From assembly GCA_900466005.1 (NCBI GenBank), contig UEGQ01000015.1:378853-442852 (forward strand): a DNA stretch of 64,000 nt, in the 5' to 3' direction. Source of the stretch: Hyphomicrobiales bacterium (GTDB lineage: Bacteria; Pseudomonadota; Alphaproteobacteria; Rhizobiales; Rhizobiaceae). The notes beneath the pieces are model-generated. The model made no database searches, was not told the DNA's origin, and saw nothing but the letters and a program-made list of their open reading frames with translations. Shown here one piece after another: positions 7,794-16,785 of the stretch (positions are counted from its first letter, which is position 1; each line of letters begins with the position of its first letter). The translations under genes and the position numbers were made by a program.

Positions 7794-9200
7794 ATGCGGA
7801 GACAGTCTGCGTTGCTTGCGTTTTGCGGGTCGGCTCTTGCCGGCGCAACCGTGCTCGGGTTCGGAGCACTGTCCGATCCGCTTCCTCCGGACGTGACATA
7901 TCGGCCGCTGCCGACGATGCCCTTCTCGGAGGTGCGCAAGATCGACGAGGCGCAGAAGGACGCGGTCATGCAGAGGCAGCGCTCGCTCCTCGAGCGCCGC
8001 TACGATCTTTCCGACAAGCCCATGGACGGTGTCATGATGTCCGGTGGCATGAAGCCCGTGCAGGACGGCGTCCGGGTGAAGCTTCCGGAGGGAACCAGCT
8101 GGGACGATCTCGCCGCGATGACGCCGGCCGAGATCAAGGACCGCAATCTGTTGCCGGAGGGCTTTCTGCCGCTGCCGCACGTCAAGCAGGCGACCGGCGG
8201 TCAGGTGTTTCCGGACCATCAGATCGATGAAATCCACGCTCGGGAAATGCGAGACCTTCGACGTTTCGACGTGGACTTCGACCTTCCCGACAACCTGACG
8301 CCGGAATTTCCCCCGCCGGTCTTCCTGACGACCCATCCCGAGCTCGGTGACGTTTCCCGCGGGCAGTTGCTGACGATCAAGAACTTCTACGAGTTGACGA
8401 ACGGCATCATCACGCCCGTCCAGATGGAGGGGCTGCGGCTGCTGCTCACGCCGTTCCCGCAAGAGGAATTCAACCAGACGGAGGACCGCAAGGTCGCCGA
8501 CCAGAGCACGGGCGTCGCCTGCCTCGATTGCCATGCGAACTTCCACACCAATGCGGCCTTCCACCAGACGCCGGACGTGCGGCCGCAGGCCGACCGTTTC
8601 CGCTTCGACACCACCAGCCTCAGGGGCATGTTCAACCAGCAGATCCACGGGTCGAAACGCTCGCTGCGGTCGGTGGAGGACTTCACCGAGTTCGAGCAGC
8701 GCACGGCGTATTTCAACGGCGACCACGTCAGCGCCACCCGCAAGGGCGTCAACCTTCCCGACCGGCCGAACCAGGTCGCGATGATGGCGCAGATGCAGAA
8801 CATCATCGACTTTCCGCCGGCGCCGAAGCTCGACCCGTTCGGGCGGCTCGATCCCGCGGTTGCCACGCCGCAGGAGCTCGCCGGCGAGAAGGTCTTCATG
8901 GGCAAGGGGCGTTGCGCCGAGTGCCACGTGCCCCAGACCGAATTCATGGATAACAACATGCACGACCTGAAGCTCGAGCGCTTCTACAAGATCGGGCAGG
9001 TATTCAACGACTTCGTCGCCATGCCGGACGGCCCGATCAAGACGTTCACGCTGCGCGGGATCAAGGATTCGCCGCCCTATATGCATGACGGCCGCCTGAT
9101 GACCCTCGCCGATACCGTCGAGTTCTTCAATCTCGTGCTCGGCGTCAAGCTGGCGGAGCAGGAGAAGAAGGACCTCGTCTCCTATCTGCTGACCCTGTGA
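7794..9200 (+). CDS. Di-haem cytochrome c peroxidase-like protein
   Basis: A 468-residue exported protein, with an N-terminal hydrophobic signal (SALLAFCGSALAGATVLGFG) and two c-type haem sites: CLDCH at residues 243-247 and CAECH at 374-378. The C-terminal part (YMHDGRLMTLADTVEFFN) matches the peroxidase/MauG superfamily. The first roughly 240 residues before the first haem site are unusually long for a bacterial CcpA. It probably acts in the periplasm on peroxide or as an electron-transfer protein. The next gene begins 17 bp downstream with a good ribosome-binding site, so they are likely co-transcribed. Confidence 0.85.
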   Translation: MRRQSALLAFCGSALAGATVLGFGALSDPLPPDVTYRPLPTMPFSEVRKIDEAQKDAVMQRQRSLLERRYDLSDKPMDGVMMSGGMKPVQDGVRVKLPEGTSWDDLAAMTPAEIKDRNLLPEGFLPLPHVKQATGGQVFPDHQIDEIHAREMRDLRRFDVDFDLPDNLTPEFPPPVFLTTHPELGDVSRGQLLTIKNFYELTNGIITPVQMEGLRLLLTPFPQEEFNQTEDRKVADQSTGVACLDCHANFHTNAAFHQTPDVRPQADRFRFDTTSLRGMFNQQIHGSKRSLRSVEDFTEFEQRTAYFNGDHVSATRKGVNLPDRPNQVAMMAQMQNIIDFPPAPKLDPFGRLDPAVATPQELAGEKVFMGKGRCAECHVPQTEFMDNNMHDLKLERFYKIGQVFNDFVAMPDGPIKTFTLRGIKDSPPYMHDGRLMTLADTVEFFNLVLGVKLAEQEKKDLVSYLLTL

Positions 9201-9217
9201 GAAGGAAGGTACGGATC

Positions 9218-9841
9218 ATGTCTCGCTTCCCAATCGTCGTTACGGCCGGGCTCCTGCTCCTCTGCGGCACCGCCGCGGCACAGATCGGTAACCCCGCCGG
9301 CATGGGAGCCGACACGAGGATGTCGGAACCCGGTGTTCCGGCTCCGCACCAGACGAACAACGCTGACCGGCTCTTCGCGCAGCTCCTTGCGGCCGGCGGA
9401 ATGGCCGAAGTGGAACTCGGCAGGATGGCGGACGGCAAGGCGAAGGCCGACTCGGTCAAGGATTTTGCCGCGACGCTGGTTCGCGACCATTCCGATGCCA
9501 ACAGCAAACTGAAGGATCTTGCGGAGGCGGCGAAGATACCGCTTCCCGAAGAGCTTCACCCGGACCATCAGGTCGTTCGCGACCGGCTGGAGAAACTCGA
9601 TGGCGATGCGTTCGACGTGGCCTATATCAAGGCGCAGATCGTCGATCATCAGAAGACGGCGCAGCTTCTGGCCTGGGAGATTAATGCCGGGGAGGACGGA
9701 GATATGCAGAGGTTCGCCGCTTCGACGCTGCCGATCGTTCTCGATCATCTCCGCAAGGCGCAGGAAATCAACGCCGCGCTGACCGGGGCGGCGGTGCGAA
9801 TCCTGCCGGAGAAAATGGCGGAGACGAAGAGCAAGCCTTAG
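9218..9841 (+). CDS. Exported DUF4142 (ferritin-like) protein
   Basis: A 207-residue protein with a signal peptide ending near AAAQ (residues 20-24). A helical region of DUF4142 type follows: ADRLFAQLLAAGGMAEVELGRM, FAATLVRDHSDANSKLKDLA and FDVAYIKAQIVDHQKTAQLL. The repeated D/E-H-S and DHQ pairs are conserved features of the family, whose function is unsettled. The ATG at 9218 follows GAAGGAAGG. Its position directly after the di-haem protein suggests a periplasmic stress or redox role, which is inference only. Confidence 0.82.
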   Translation: MSRFPIVVTAGLLLLCGTAAAQIGNPAGMGADTRMSEPGVPAPHQTNNADRLFAQLLAAGGMAEVELGRMADGKAKADSVKDFAATLVRDHSDANSKLKDLAEAAKIPLPEELHPDHQVVRDRLEKLDGDAFDVAYIKAQIVDHQKTAQLLAWEINAGEDGDMQRFAASTLPIVLDHLRKAQEINAALTGAAVRILPEKMAETKSKP

Positions 9842-9890
9842 GAAGCGCGGTAGACGCGCTCCCGCCACAACAGAGGGGGGGCCTTGTGGC

Positions 9891-10646
9891 TCAGTCGTTG
9901 CCGGCGACGCAGCGCAGCCGTTCGAGGCTCGGCACCGTGACGTGGCGGTTGTTTTCGATGACGATGATGCCTTCCTTGCGCAGCTTCGTCATCTGCCGGC
10001 TCACGGTCTCGATGGTGAGGCCGAGGAAATCGGCGATATCGGCGCGGGAGAGCGGCAGGTCGAAGGTCCGGGGGCTCGCATTCTCCGGATCGATGTGAGT
10101 CGCGATCAGGTGCAGGAAGCTTGCGACCTTTTCCTGCGCCGTCTTGCGGCCGAGGGTCAGCATCCAGTCGCGCGCCTCGTCGAGTTCCTTCAACGACTGC
10201 TCGTAGAGTATGCGTTCGAAGTCCGGGGTCTCATTGGCGATCCGGTCGATGAGTGCCCGCGGGAAGGTGCATATCTCCGTGTCGGTCGCCGCTTCGGCGG
10301 TGACGGTGCTTTCTTCCTGGTGCGGTCTGCCGAGGAAGTCCGGCGCAAACTGCAGGCCGACGATCTGCTGGCGGCCGTCAGCCATCATCTTGGAGAGCTT
10401 CACCACACCGTTGAGGATGTTGCTGTAGGTGGAGACGGACTCGCCTTGGCCGATGACCTCGTTGCCGGCTTCCACCTTGCGGCGGGAGGAGTGCTTGTTG
10501 AGTTCCACCAGCTGCGGAACGCTGAGGCTCGCGCAGACACCACCATGACGTGCTTCGCAGGCCTTGCAGACCGCAGGGCCTTCACACTCGAGAACGTTTC
10601 TCTTCAGGGCATCCATAATGTCGATCGGTCTCATCTGCCCGCCCAT
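9891..10646 (-). CDS. fnrN: Oxygen-sensing Crp/Fnr-type regulator FnrN
   Basis: A 251-residue Crp/Fnr activator. Cysteines at about residues 21, 27, 30 and 38 include the CX2CX7C cluster motif of FNR, and a fourth ligand candidate is in TEICTF. The cyclic-nucleotide-like fold follows, then a C-terminal helix-turn-helix with LSRADIADFLGLTIETVSRQMTKL, whose E-SR pattern recognises TTGAT half-sites. It should bind a [4Fe-4S] cluster and activate genes at low oxygen. The FNR box at 10744 lies between it and hemN and may also autoregulate it. A second ATG at 10634 is an alternative start. Confidence 0.92.
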   Translation of the reverse strand: MGGQMRPIDIMDALKRNVLECEGPAVCKACEARHGGVCASLSVPQLVELNKHSSRRKVEAGNEVIGQGESVSTYSNILNGVVKLSKMMADGRQQIVGLQFAPDFLGRPHQEESTVTAEAATDTEICTFPRALIDRIANETPDFERILYEQSLKELDEARDWMLTLGRKTAQEKVASFLHLIATHIDPENASPRTFDLPLSRADIADFLGLTIETVSRQMTKLRKEGIIVIENNRHVTVPSLERLRCVAGND

Positions 10647-10743
10647 CCCTACGCCTGTTCGCGCTTACCAGGAACACCCTGTTTCGACCGCGAAAGGTGC
10701 CGCGCACCCTCCTATTTTCTTATGCCGTAATTTTAACAGCAAA

Positions 10744-10757
10744 TTGATCGAAGTCAA
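10744..10757. promoter_or_regulatory. FNR/FixK box between fnrN and hemN
   Basis: TTGAT-CGAA-GTCAA is a one-mismatch copy of the FNR consensus TTGAT-N4-ATCAA. Its centre is about 73 bp upstream of the hemN ATG at 10824 and about 104 bp from the fnrN start. It could activate hemN from a class II position and control fnrN on the other strand. Binding by FnrN is inferred from its conserved recognition helix. Confidence 0.8.
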
Positions 10758-10823
10758 AGGCTGCGGACCCGTCTCCTGTTAATAATTAAGCAATTGCTTA
10801 TCCTGACAATTGCGGTGAAGTTC

Positions 10824-12173
10824 ATGCGAGAAGGCCTTCTGGGCAAGTATTCCGGCGCGGTGCCACGTTACACGAGTTATCCGACCGCGCCACATTTTCA
10901 CGAGGGCGTCGGCTGCGACAAATATGCGCAATGGTTACAGAATCTCGGAGAAGGGCAAGATATCTCGCTCTATATCCACATTCCTTATTGCGATCGGCTG
11001 TGCTGGTTCTGCGCCTGCCACACGAAACATACGCTGAAATACGATCCGATTACCGTCTACCTCGAGGCGCTCCACAGCGAAATCGCCCACGTCGGGGGAC
11101 TCGTCAACCGGGATGCGAAGGTGAGCGCCGTGCATTTCGGTGGCGGCTCGCCGACCATGCTGAAGCCGGAAGACATGATCGCCCTGATGGCGGCGCTGCG
11201 CGCGCACTTCTCATTCCGCGACGACGCCGAGATCAGCGTCGAAATGGACCCCAACGATCTCGATGACGCGCGCTACGACGCGCTGGCGGCGATCGGCATG
11301 ACCCGGGCGAGCCTCGGTGTTCAGGACTTCAATCCGGACGTGCAGAAGGCGATCAACCGTATCCAGACTTTCGAGCACACGAAAGGTGTCGTCGAGGCGG
11401 TCAGGGCGCGAGGCGTGCACTCGGTCAACTGCGACATCCTCTATGGTCTGCCGTATCAGACTCTCGAGACGCTGGAAGCCACGGTCCGGGATATTCTCTC
11501 GCTGGCGCCCGACCGCATCGCGCTCTTCGGATATGCCCATGTGCCGTGGATGAAGAAGCACCAGACGATGATTCCGGAAGAGGCGCTTCCCGGTGTCGAG
11601 ATGCGCTTCCGGCAGATGAACCGCGCTGCCGAGATGCTGGTTGAGGCCGGCTACGAGCCGATCGGCATCGACCATTTTGCCAAGCCCGGCGACAAGCTGG
11701 CGATTGCGAGCCGCGAGGGTCGGTTGCACCGCAACTTCCAGGGCTATACCGACGATGCGGCGGATGCGCTGATCGGCCTCGGCGCGTCTTCGATCGGGCA
11801 GTTGCCCGAAGGCTATGTCCAGAACATGCCGGCGACCGGCGAATACCAGAAGATGGCGGTGGGGCAGGGGCTGACGGTCGTGCGCGGCATCGAGCTGACA
11901 GACGACGACCGGATGCGGGCCAAGGTCATCGAGGACCTGATGTGCCGCTTTGCCTTCTCGTTTGCCGACATCCGGAATCGATTCCCGAAGATCGCCGAGG
12001 CAGTGATCGCCGAGGCCCGCCAGTATGTCGCAAGCAACGCTGACGGAGTCTGCGAGATCGTCGCCGATCAGGTCCGCATCACCGAAACCGGCAAGCCCTT
12101 CACCCGCAGCATCGCGGCCGTCTTCGACAGCTACCTGTCGACCGGCAAGGGCCGGCACTCGATTGCTGTTTGA
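10824..12173 (+). CDS. hemN: Oxygen-independent coproporphyrinogen III oxidase
   Basis: HemN is a radical-SAM enzyme that converts coproporphyrinogen III to protoporphyrinogen IX without oxygen, supplying haem under micro-oxic conditions. The iron-sulfur motif CX3CX2C is at Cys56, Cys60 and Cys63 (YCDRLCWFC). It is followed by HFGGGSPTML and SVEMDPNDL, and later by the GLPYQT and GIDHFAKPGD segments of the family. The ATG at 10824 after GGTGAAG gives 449 residues, close to the usual 450-460; an upstream in-frame start at 10794 adds ten. The FNR box just upstream fits induction together with the cbb3 oxidase. Confidence 0.95.
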   Translation: MREGLLGKYSGAVPRYTSYPTAPHFHEGVGCDKYAQWLQNLGEGQDISLYIHIPYCDRLCWFCACHTKHTLKYDPITVYLEALHSEIAHVGGLVNRDAKVSAVHFGGGSPTMLKPEDMIALMAALRAHFSFRDDAEISVEMDPNDLDDARYDALAAIGMTRASLGVQDFNPDVQKAINRIQTFEHTKGVVEAVRARGVHSVNCDILYGLPYQTLETLEATVRDILSLAPDRIALFGYAHVPWMKKHQTMIPEEALPGVEMRFRQMNRAAEMLVEAGYEPIGIDHFAKPGDKLAIASREGRLHRNFQGYTDDAADALIGLGASSIGQLPEGYVQNMPATGEYQKMAVGQGLTVVRGIELTDDDRMRAKVIEDLMCRFAFSFADIRNRFPKIAEAVIAEARQYVASNADGVCEIVADQVRITETGKPFTRSIAAVFDSYLSTGKGRHSIAV

Positions 12174-12278
12174 GCAACACTGCAACGGCAAATTTTCCTG
12201 CCGACGCAAGAGGGCATTGGCTTTTGGACGAGTTTTCCCTATGTGGAACTCGGATTTAAGACATATGAGGTAATTAGC

Positions 12279-12557
12279 GTGAGCGCTACATTCGACAAAG
12301 TTGCCGACATCATCGCTGAAACCAGCGAGATCGACCGCGAAACCATTACGCCTGAAAGCCACACGATCGACGATCTCGGCATCGACAGCCTGGACTTCCT
12401 CGACATCGTCTTTGCGATCGACAAGGAATTCGGCATCAAGATCCCGCTCGAACAGTGGACGCAGGAAGTCAACGAGGGCAAGGTTTCCACCGAGGAATAC
12501 TTCGTTCTCAAGAATCTCTGCTCGAAGATCGACGAATTGCGCGCCGCCAAGGGCTGA
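12279..12557 (+). CDS. acpXL: Acyl carrier protein for very-long-chain fatty acid of lipid A
   Basis: AcpXL carries the growing 27-hydroxyoctacosanoate-type chain that Rhizobiales attach to lipid A. The 92-residue protein matches the family closely: [19 protein letters not shown], then [18 protein letters not shown], with the phosphopantetheine Ser at residue 37. The C-terminal extension ([20 protein letters not shown]) distinguishes it from the housekeeping ACP. The GTG at 12279, eight bases after GAGG, gives the standard family length; an in-frame ATG at 12243 would add 12 residues. Confidence 0.96.
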   Translation: MSATFDKVADIIAETSEIDRETITPESHTIDDLGIDSLDFLDIVFAIDKEFGIKIPLEQWTQEVNEGKVSTEEYFVLKNLCSKIDELRAAKG

Positions 12558-12579
12558 TCGGCCCGGCGGACGAAACGCA

Positions 12580-13059
12580 ATGCTGCTCGAATACTTCCAG
12601 ATGATCGACAGGGTGGAGGCCGTGAGTCTCCGTGACGGCACGCTCCGGGCTCGCTCGGTCGTGCCGGAGAAAAGCCCTGTCTTCGAGGGTCATTTCCCCG
12701 GAATGCCGCTCGTTCCGGGCGTGCTGCTGATCGAGACGATGGCACAGGCCTCGGGTTTTCTCGTGCTGGCGGCGAGCGGTTTTTCATCGATGCCGTTCCT
12801 GATGTCGGTCGACGGCGCGAAAATGCGCAGTTTCGTCGAGCCCGGTGCCGTGCTCGACATCGAGGCCGTGCTCGAACACGACGGTTCGGGTTTCGCCGTC
12901 ACCAAGGCGAAGATCGCATCGGCCGGCAAGAAGATCTGCGACGCCCAGCTCAAGCTGCGCACCATGCCCTTCAGCGAGGTGCCGCTGGCGGAGATCGTCC
13001 GCAACCGTGCGGTCGAGGTCGGGCTGATGGCGGCCATCGAAGCGGAGGGCGGCGCCTGA
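12580..13059 (+). CDS. fabZXL: 3-hydroxyacyl-ACP dehydratase of the AcpXL pathway
   Basis: This FabZ-type hot-dog enzyme removes water from 3-hydroxyacyl-AcpXL in each elongation cycle. The 159-residue protein holds the active-site stretch VFEGHFPGMPLVPGVLLIE, with His38 and Glu52 as the expected catalytic pair. The ATG at 12580 lies 22 bp after the acpXL stop. It is the second gene of the lipid A long-chain cluster. A 133-bp gap follows before the ketosynthase genes. Assignment to the long-chain pathway rests on gene order. Confidence 0.92.
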   Translation: MLLEYFQMIDRVEAVSLRDGTLRARSVVPEKSPVFEGHFPGMPLVPGVLLIETMAQASGFLVLAASGFSSMPFLMSVDGAKMRSFVEPGAVLDIEAVLEHDGSGFAVTKAKIASAGKKICDAQLKLRTMPFSEVPLAEIVRNRAVEVGLMAAIEAEGGA

Positions 13060-13192
13060 GCGGCAGCCCGCCTTCGCGGATTTTCCGACAAGTCCCGCCG
13101 GTTGCGAAAGCTATTGCCAGCGCCGCCGCGCAAGGCGTAGGGATGCGCCGGATGGAACGCCGGCCGAAGGATTGCCGGCTGAAGGATAGAGA

Positions 13193-14395
13193 ATGAGCAA
13201 GAAGCCGAACGACGTGGTGATCACCGGTATTGGCATCGTCACCTGCCATGGAACCGGCAAGGAGCCGCATATCGCCCTGCTGTCCGCCGCGACGGCGCCC
13301 GAGCCGGTGGTCGAGACGGAGAAGTTCAAGCCGTATCCGCTCCACCACCTGCCGGAGATCGACTGGTCGACGCAGATCGCCAAGCGCGGCGACCAGCGCC
13401 AGATGGAAAACTGGCAGCGGCTCGGCGTCTATGCCGCGGGTCTTGCCCTCGATGATGCCGGGTTGAAGGACAATGCCGAACTCTGCGGCACGATGGACCT
13501 GATCGTCGCGGCCGGCGGCGGCGAGCGCGACGTCAACGTCGACACGCTGATCGTCAACGAGGCCCTGCGCCGCAACGATCGCGACAGGCTCCTGGTCGAG
13601 AAGCTGACGACCGAGCTTCGCCCGACGCTTTTCCTGGCGCAGCTTTCCAACCTCATGGCCGGCAACATTTCCATCGTGCACAAGGTCACCGGTTCCTCCC
13701 GCACCTTCATGGGCGAGGAATCGGCCGGCATTTCCGCGATCGAAACGGCGTTCGCGCGCCTGCGCTGCGGCCAGTCGACCCACACGCTCGTCGGTGGTGC
13801 CTTCATCGCCGAACGTCCGGACATCCTGCTGCTCGTCGAAGGCATCCGCGCACATGCGACCGGTGAATGGCGGCCCCTGTGGTCGCGCTCAGAGGATGCC
13901 GGCGGTGGCATGATGCTCGGATCGGTCGGCGCTTTCCTCGTGCTCGAACGCCGGGAGCACGCCGAGGCGCGGGGCGCCCATATCTATGCGGTTCTGGATG
14001 CGGTCGAAGGTGATCGCGGCAGCCGCGAGAGCGGTCGCTTCGAGGCCCGGATCGAGCGCCTGCTCTCGGATGTCGCGGACGCACCGTCTGATACGGTGGT
14101 CTTTTCCGGTTCGAGCGGCCTGCACGATCTGGCGCGCCGCGAGAAGGCCGTGCTCGATCGCCGCTTTCCGGCAGCACCGGTGCGCGGTTACGGCGGCAGC
14201 ACCGGGCACGGCATGGAAGCGCAATTCCCGCTCGGGCTGGCGCTTGCGGCCCTTGCCCTCGACAGCCACGCGAATGTGCCGCCCTTCGATCCGGCACACG
14301 AGGCGGCGATGGCCGCACCCGCCCGCCACGCCGTCGTGACGACGGTGGGCTATGTCCACGGCGAAGGCGTCGCCCTCGTTTCGACCGACGCGTGA
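13193..14395 (+). CDS. fabF2XL: Beta-ketoacyl-ACP synthase-like protein, catalytically degenerate (FabF2XL)
   Basis: A 400-residue thiolase-fold protein of the KAS II family in the lipid A long-chain cluster (VVITGIGIVTCHGTG at the start, GYGGSTGHGMEAQFPLGLA near the end). The active-site Cys expected in the TACASG motif is replaced: aligned sequence is GEESAGISAI, with Glu176 at the Cys position. The first catalytic His region (NAHGTS) reads FSGSS. It therefore cannot condense chains in the normal way. It may pair with the intact FabF1 protein next door, like the KS-beta (chain-length factor) of type II polyketide synthases; that is inference. Confidence 0.88.
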   Translation: MSKKPNDVVITGIGIVTCHGTGKEPHIALLSAATAPEPVVETEKFKPYPLHHLPEIDWSTQIAKRGDQRQMENWQRLGVYAAGLALDDAGLKDNAELCGTMDLIVAAGGGERDVNVDTLIVNEALRRNDRDRLLVEKLTTELRPTLFLAQLSNLMAGNISIVHKVTGSSRTFMGEESAGISAIETAFARLRCGQSTHTLVGGAFIAERPDILLLVEGIRAHATGEWRPLWSRSEDAGGGMMLGSVGAFLVLERREHAEARGAHIYAVLDAVEGDRGSRESGRFEARIERLLSDVADAPSDTVVFSGSSGLHDLARREKAVLDRRFPAAPVRGYGGSTGHGMEAQFPLGLALAALALDSHANVPPFDPAHEAAMAAPARHAVVTTVGYVHGEGVALVSTDA

Positions 14396-14409
14396 GAAGG
14401 AAGGGATCC

Positions 14410-15696
14410 ATGACCGACAACCGCTTCAAGGATCATCTCGGGCGCCCGATCGTCGTCGTGACCGGTATGGGCGTGATCACCTCGCTCGGCCAGGGGCTCG
14501 CCGACAACTGGAACGCGCTGACGGCCGGCAAGTCCGGTATCCATGCAATCAAGCGCTTCCCGACCGAGGGCATGCCGACGCGTATCGGCGGCACCGTCGA
14601 TTTCATCGATATCCCCGCCGCCAACGCCGTCGAGCGGTCTTATGCTCTCGCCCGCGAAACCACGATCGAGGCACTGGGCCAGGCCGGTCTCTCGGGCGAC
14701 TTCAACGGCCCGCTGTTCCTCGCAGCCCCGCCCGTCGAACCGGAATGGTCCGACCGTTTTGCGCTCGCCGAGCGGGCGCCGCCACCGGAGCATGACGGCG
14801 ACGTCTACGAGCGCTTCCTTGCCGCGATGCGGGCGAAGCCCGATCCGGTCTTCCTCGAGGCGGTTCAGTTCGGCTCGATCTCGGAACGGCTCGCCGACCG
14901 CTTCGGCACGCGCGGATTGCCGGTCACGCTCTCGACCGCTTGCGCGTCGGGTGCCACCGCAATCCAGCTCGGCGTCGAGGCGATCCGCCAGGGCCGCACG
15001 GAGCGCGCGCTGACGGTTGCGACCGACGGTTCTATCAGCGTCGAGGCGGTGATCCGCTTCTCGCTGCTGTCGGCACTCTCGACCCAGAACGATGCGCCGG
15101 AGAAGGCGTCCAAGCCCTTCAGCAAGGACCGCGACGGCTTCGTGATCGCCGAGGGCGCGGCAACGCTTGTCCTCGAATCGATGGAATCGGCCGTCGCCCG
15201 CGGCGCGAAGATCCTCGGCGTGATGAAGGGATGCGGCGAGAAGGCCGACCATTTCCACCGCACGCGGTCCTCGCCGGACGGCGGCCCGGCGATCGCCACG
15301 ATGCGTGCGGCGCTTGCCGATGCAGGGATCGGCGAGGCGGACATCGACTATGTCAACGCCCACGGCACCTCGACGCCGGAAAACGACAAGATGGAATACG
15401 GCGCGATGCTCGCCGTCTTCGGCGATCGGCTGAAGCAGATTCCAGTGTCGTCGAACAAGTCGATGATCGGCCATACGCTGACGGCGGCGGGCGCGGTCGA
15501 AGCGGTCTTTTCGTTCCAGACCATGCTGACCGGCACGATCCCGCCGACCATCAACTACGTCAATCCCGATCCGGCGATGGAGCTCGACGTGGTTCCGAAT
15601 GTTAAACGTACGGCGGATGTATCCGCCGTGCTGTCGAATTCGTTCGGTTTCGGCGGGCAGAACGCCAGCCTTGTCATGACGCGTGAACCGGCTTAA
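14410..15696 (+). CDS. fabF1XL: Beta-ketoacyl-ACP synthase of the AcpXL pathway (FabF1XL)
   Basis: A 428-residue KAS II enzyme that lengthens acyl-AcpXL chains with malonyl units. The catalytic triad is complete: Cys178 in LSTACASGATAIQLG, the His in VNAHGTSTPENDKM, and the Lys/His pair in SSNKSMIGHTLTAAGAVEA. The ATG at 14410 follows GAAGGAAGG and starts 14 bp after the fabF2 stop. Tight spacing to the degenerate paralogue upstream suggests equal expression of the two, as a heterodimer would need. Confidence 0.94.
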   Translation: MTDNRFKDHLGRPIVVVTGMGVITSLGQGLADNWNALTAGKSGIHAIKRFPTEGMPTRIGGTVDFIDIPAANAVERSYALARETTIEALGQAGLSGDFNGPLFLAAPPVEPEWSDRFALAERAPPPEHDGDVYERFLAAMRAKPDPVFLEAVQFGSISERLADRFGTRGLPVTLSTACASGATAIQLGVEAIRQGRTERALTVATDGSISVEAVIRFSLLSALSTQNDAPEKASKPFSKDRDGFVIAEGAATLVLESMESAVARGAKILGVMKGCGEKADHFHRTRSSPDGGPAIATMRAALADAGIGEADIDYVNAHGTSTPENDKMEYGAMLAVFGDRLKQIPVSSNKSMIGHTLTAAGAVEAVFSFQTMLTGTIPPTINYVNPDPAMELDVVPNVKRTADVSAVLSNSFGFGGQNASLVMTREPA

Positions 15697-15752
15697 TCGG
15701 AACGCCACGAAAAAGAGTGTATCGGAACGCCGAAAGGCGAAGGACGGGATTC

Positions 15753-16781
15753 ATGCGCGCATTGCAGCTGGTCGATGACCGCAAGCTCGAAATTGTCGAT
15801 CTGCCGGAACCGGAAGCGCCGGGGCCGGGCGAGGTGACGCTCCGGGTCAAGGCCGTCGCGCTCAACCACATCGACGTTTGGGGCTGGCGCGGCATGGCGT
15901 TCGCCAAGCGCAAGATGCCGCTCGTCATCGGCGCCGAGGCGTCGGGCGTGGTCGAGGCGATCGGACCGGGTGTCGGCAACATCCTGCCCGGCCAGCTCGC
16001 CGCCATCTATGGCGCGCGCACCTGCGGCCTGTGCAAGCCCTGCCGCGAGGGCCGCGACAATCTCTGCGAACACGTGGGCGGCGTGCACGGCTTCCATCTC
16101 GACGGTTTCGCCCAGGAAAAGATCAACCTGCCGGCCCGTCTGCTCGTTCCGGCGCCGCCCGGTGTCGATGTGGTCGGCGCGGCGCTCGCCCCGGTGACCT
16201 TCGGGACCGTCGAGCACATGCTGTTCGACAACGCGAAACTCGAACCCGGCGAGACGATCCTCGTCCATGCCGGCGGCTCGGGCATCGGCACGGCGGCGAT
16301 CCAGCTCGCCAAGAAGATGGGCTGCACGGTCATCACCACGGTCGGCTCGGACGACAAGATCGAGCCTGCCAAGGCGCTCGGCGCCGACCACGTCATCAAC
16401 TACCGCACCGACCGCTTTGAAGGCGTCGTCCGCAAGATCACCAAGAAGAAGGGCGTCGACGTCGTCTTCGAACATGTCGGCAAGGACACCTGGGCCGGCT
16501 CCATGCTGTGCCTGAAGCGTGGTGGACGGCTGGTGACCTGCGGCTCGACCTCCGGTGTCTCGACCGACATGAATCTGATGATGCTGTTCCAGCAGCAACT
16601 GAAGCTGCTCGGCTCCTTCGGTTGCCGGATGGAAAACATGGCGAACGCGATGCAGAAGATGGCACGCGGCATCGTTCATCCCGTCATCGACACCGAAGTA
16701 CGCCTCGAGGACATCGACATGGCGCTGAGCCGCATGGAGACCCGACAGGTGTTCGGCAAGATCATCCTCAGGATGGACTGA
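15753..16781 (+). CDS. Zinc-type alcohol dehydrogenase of the lipid A long-chain cluster
   Basis: A 342-residue medium-chain dehydrogenase/reductase. It has the N-terminal GroES-like catalytic domain, with the structural-zinc Cys group CGLCKPCREGRDNLC, and a Rossmann domain with the HAGGSGIGTAAIQLAKKMG nucleotide motif. In Rhizobiales this gene always sits between the fabF genes and lpxXL. It is thought to serve in the same pathway, possibly as an enoyl reductase or ketoreductase; the exact reaction is not settled. The ATG at 15753 is preferred to a start 36 bp upstream. Confidence 0.88.
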   Translation: MRALQLVDDRKLEIVDLPEPEAPGPGEVTLRVKAVALNHIDVWGWRGMAFAKRKMPLVIGAEASGVVEAIGPGVGNILPGQLAAIYGARTCGLCKPCREGRDNLCEHVGGVHGFHLDGFAQEKINLPARLLVPAPPGVDVVGAALAPVTFGTVEHMLFDNAKLEPGETILVHAGGSGIGTAAIQLAKKMGCTVITTVGSDDKIEPAKALGADHVINYRTDRFEGVVRKITKKKGVDVVFEHVGKDTWAGSMLCLKRGGRLVTCGSTSGVSTDMNLMMLFQQQLKLLGSFGCRMENMANAMQKMARGIVHPVIDTEVRLEDIDMALSRMETRQVFGKIILRMD

Positions 16782-16785
16782 CGCC

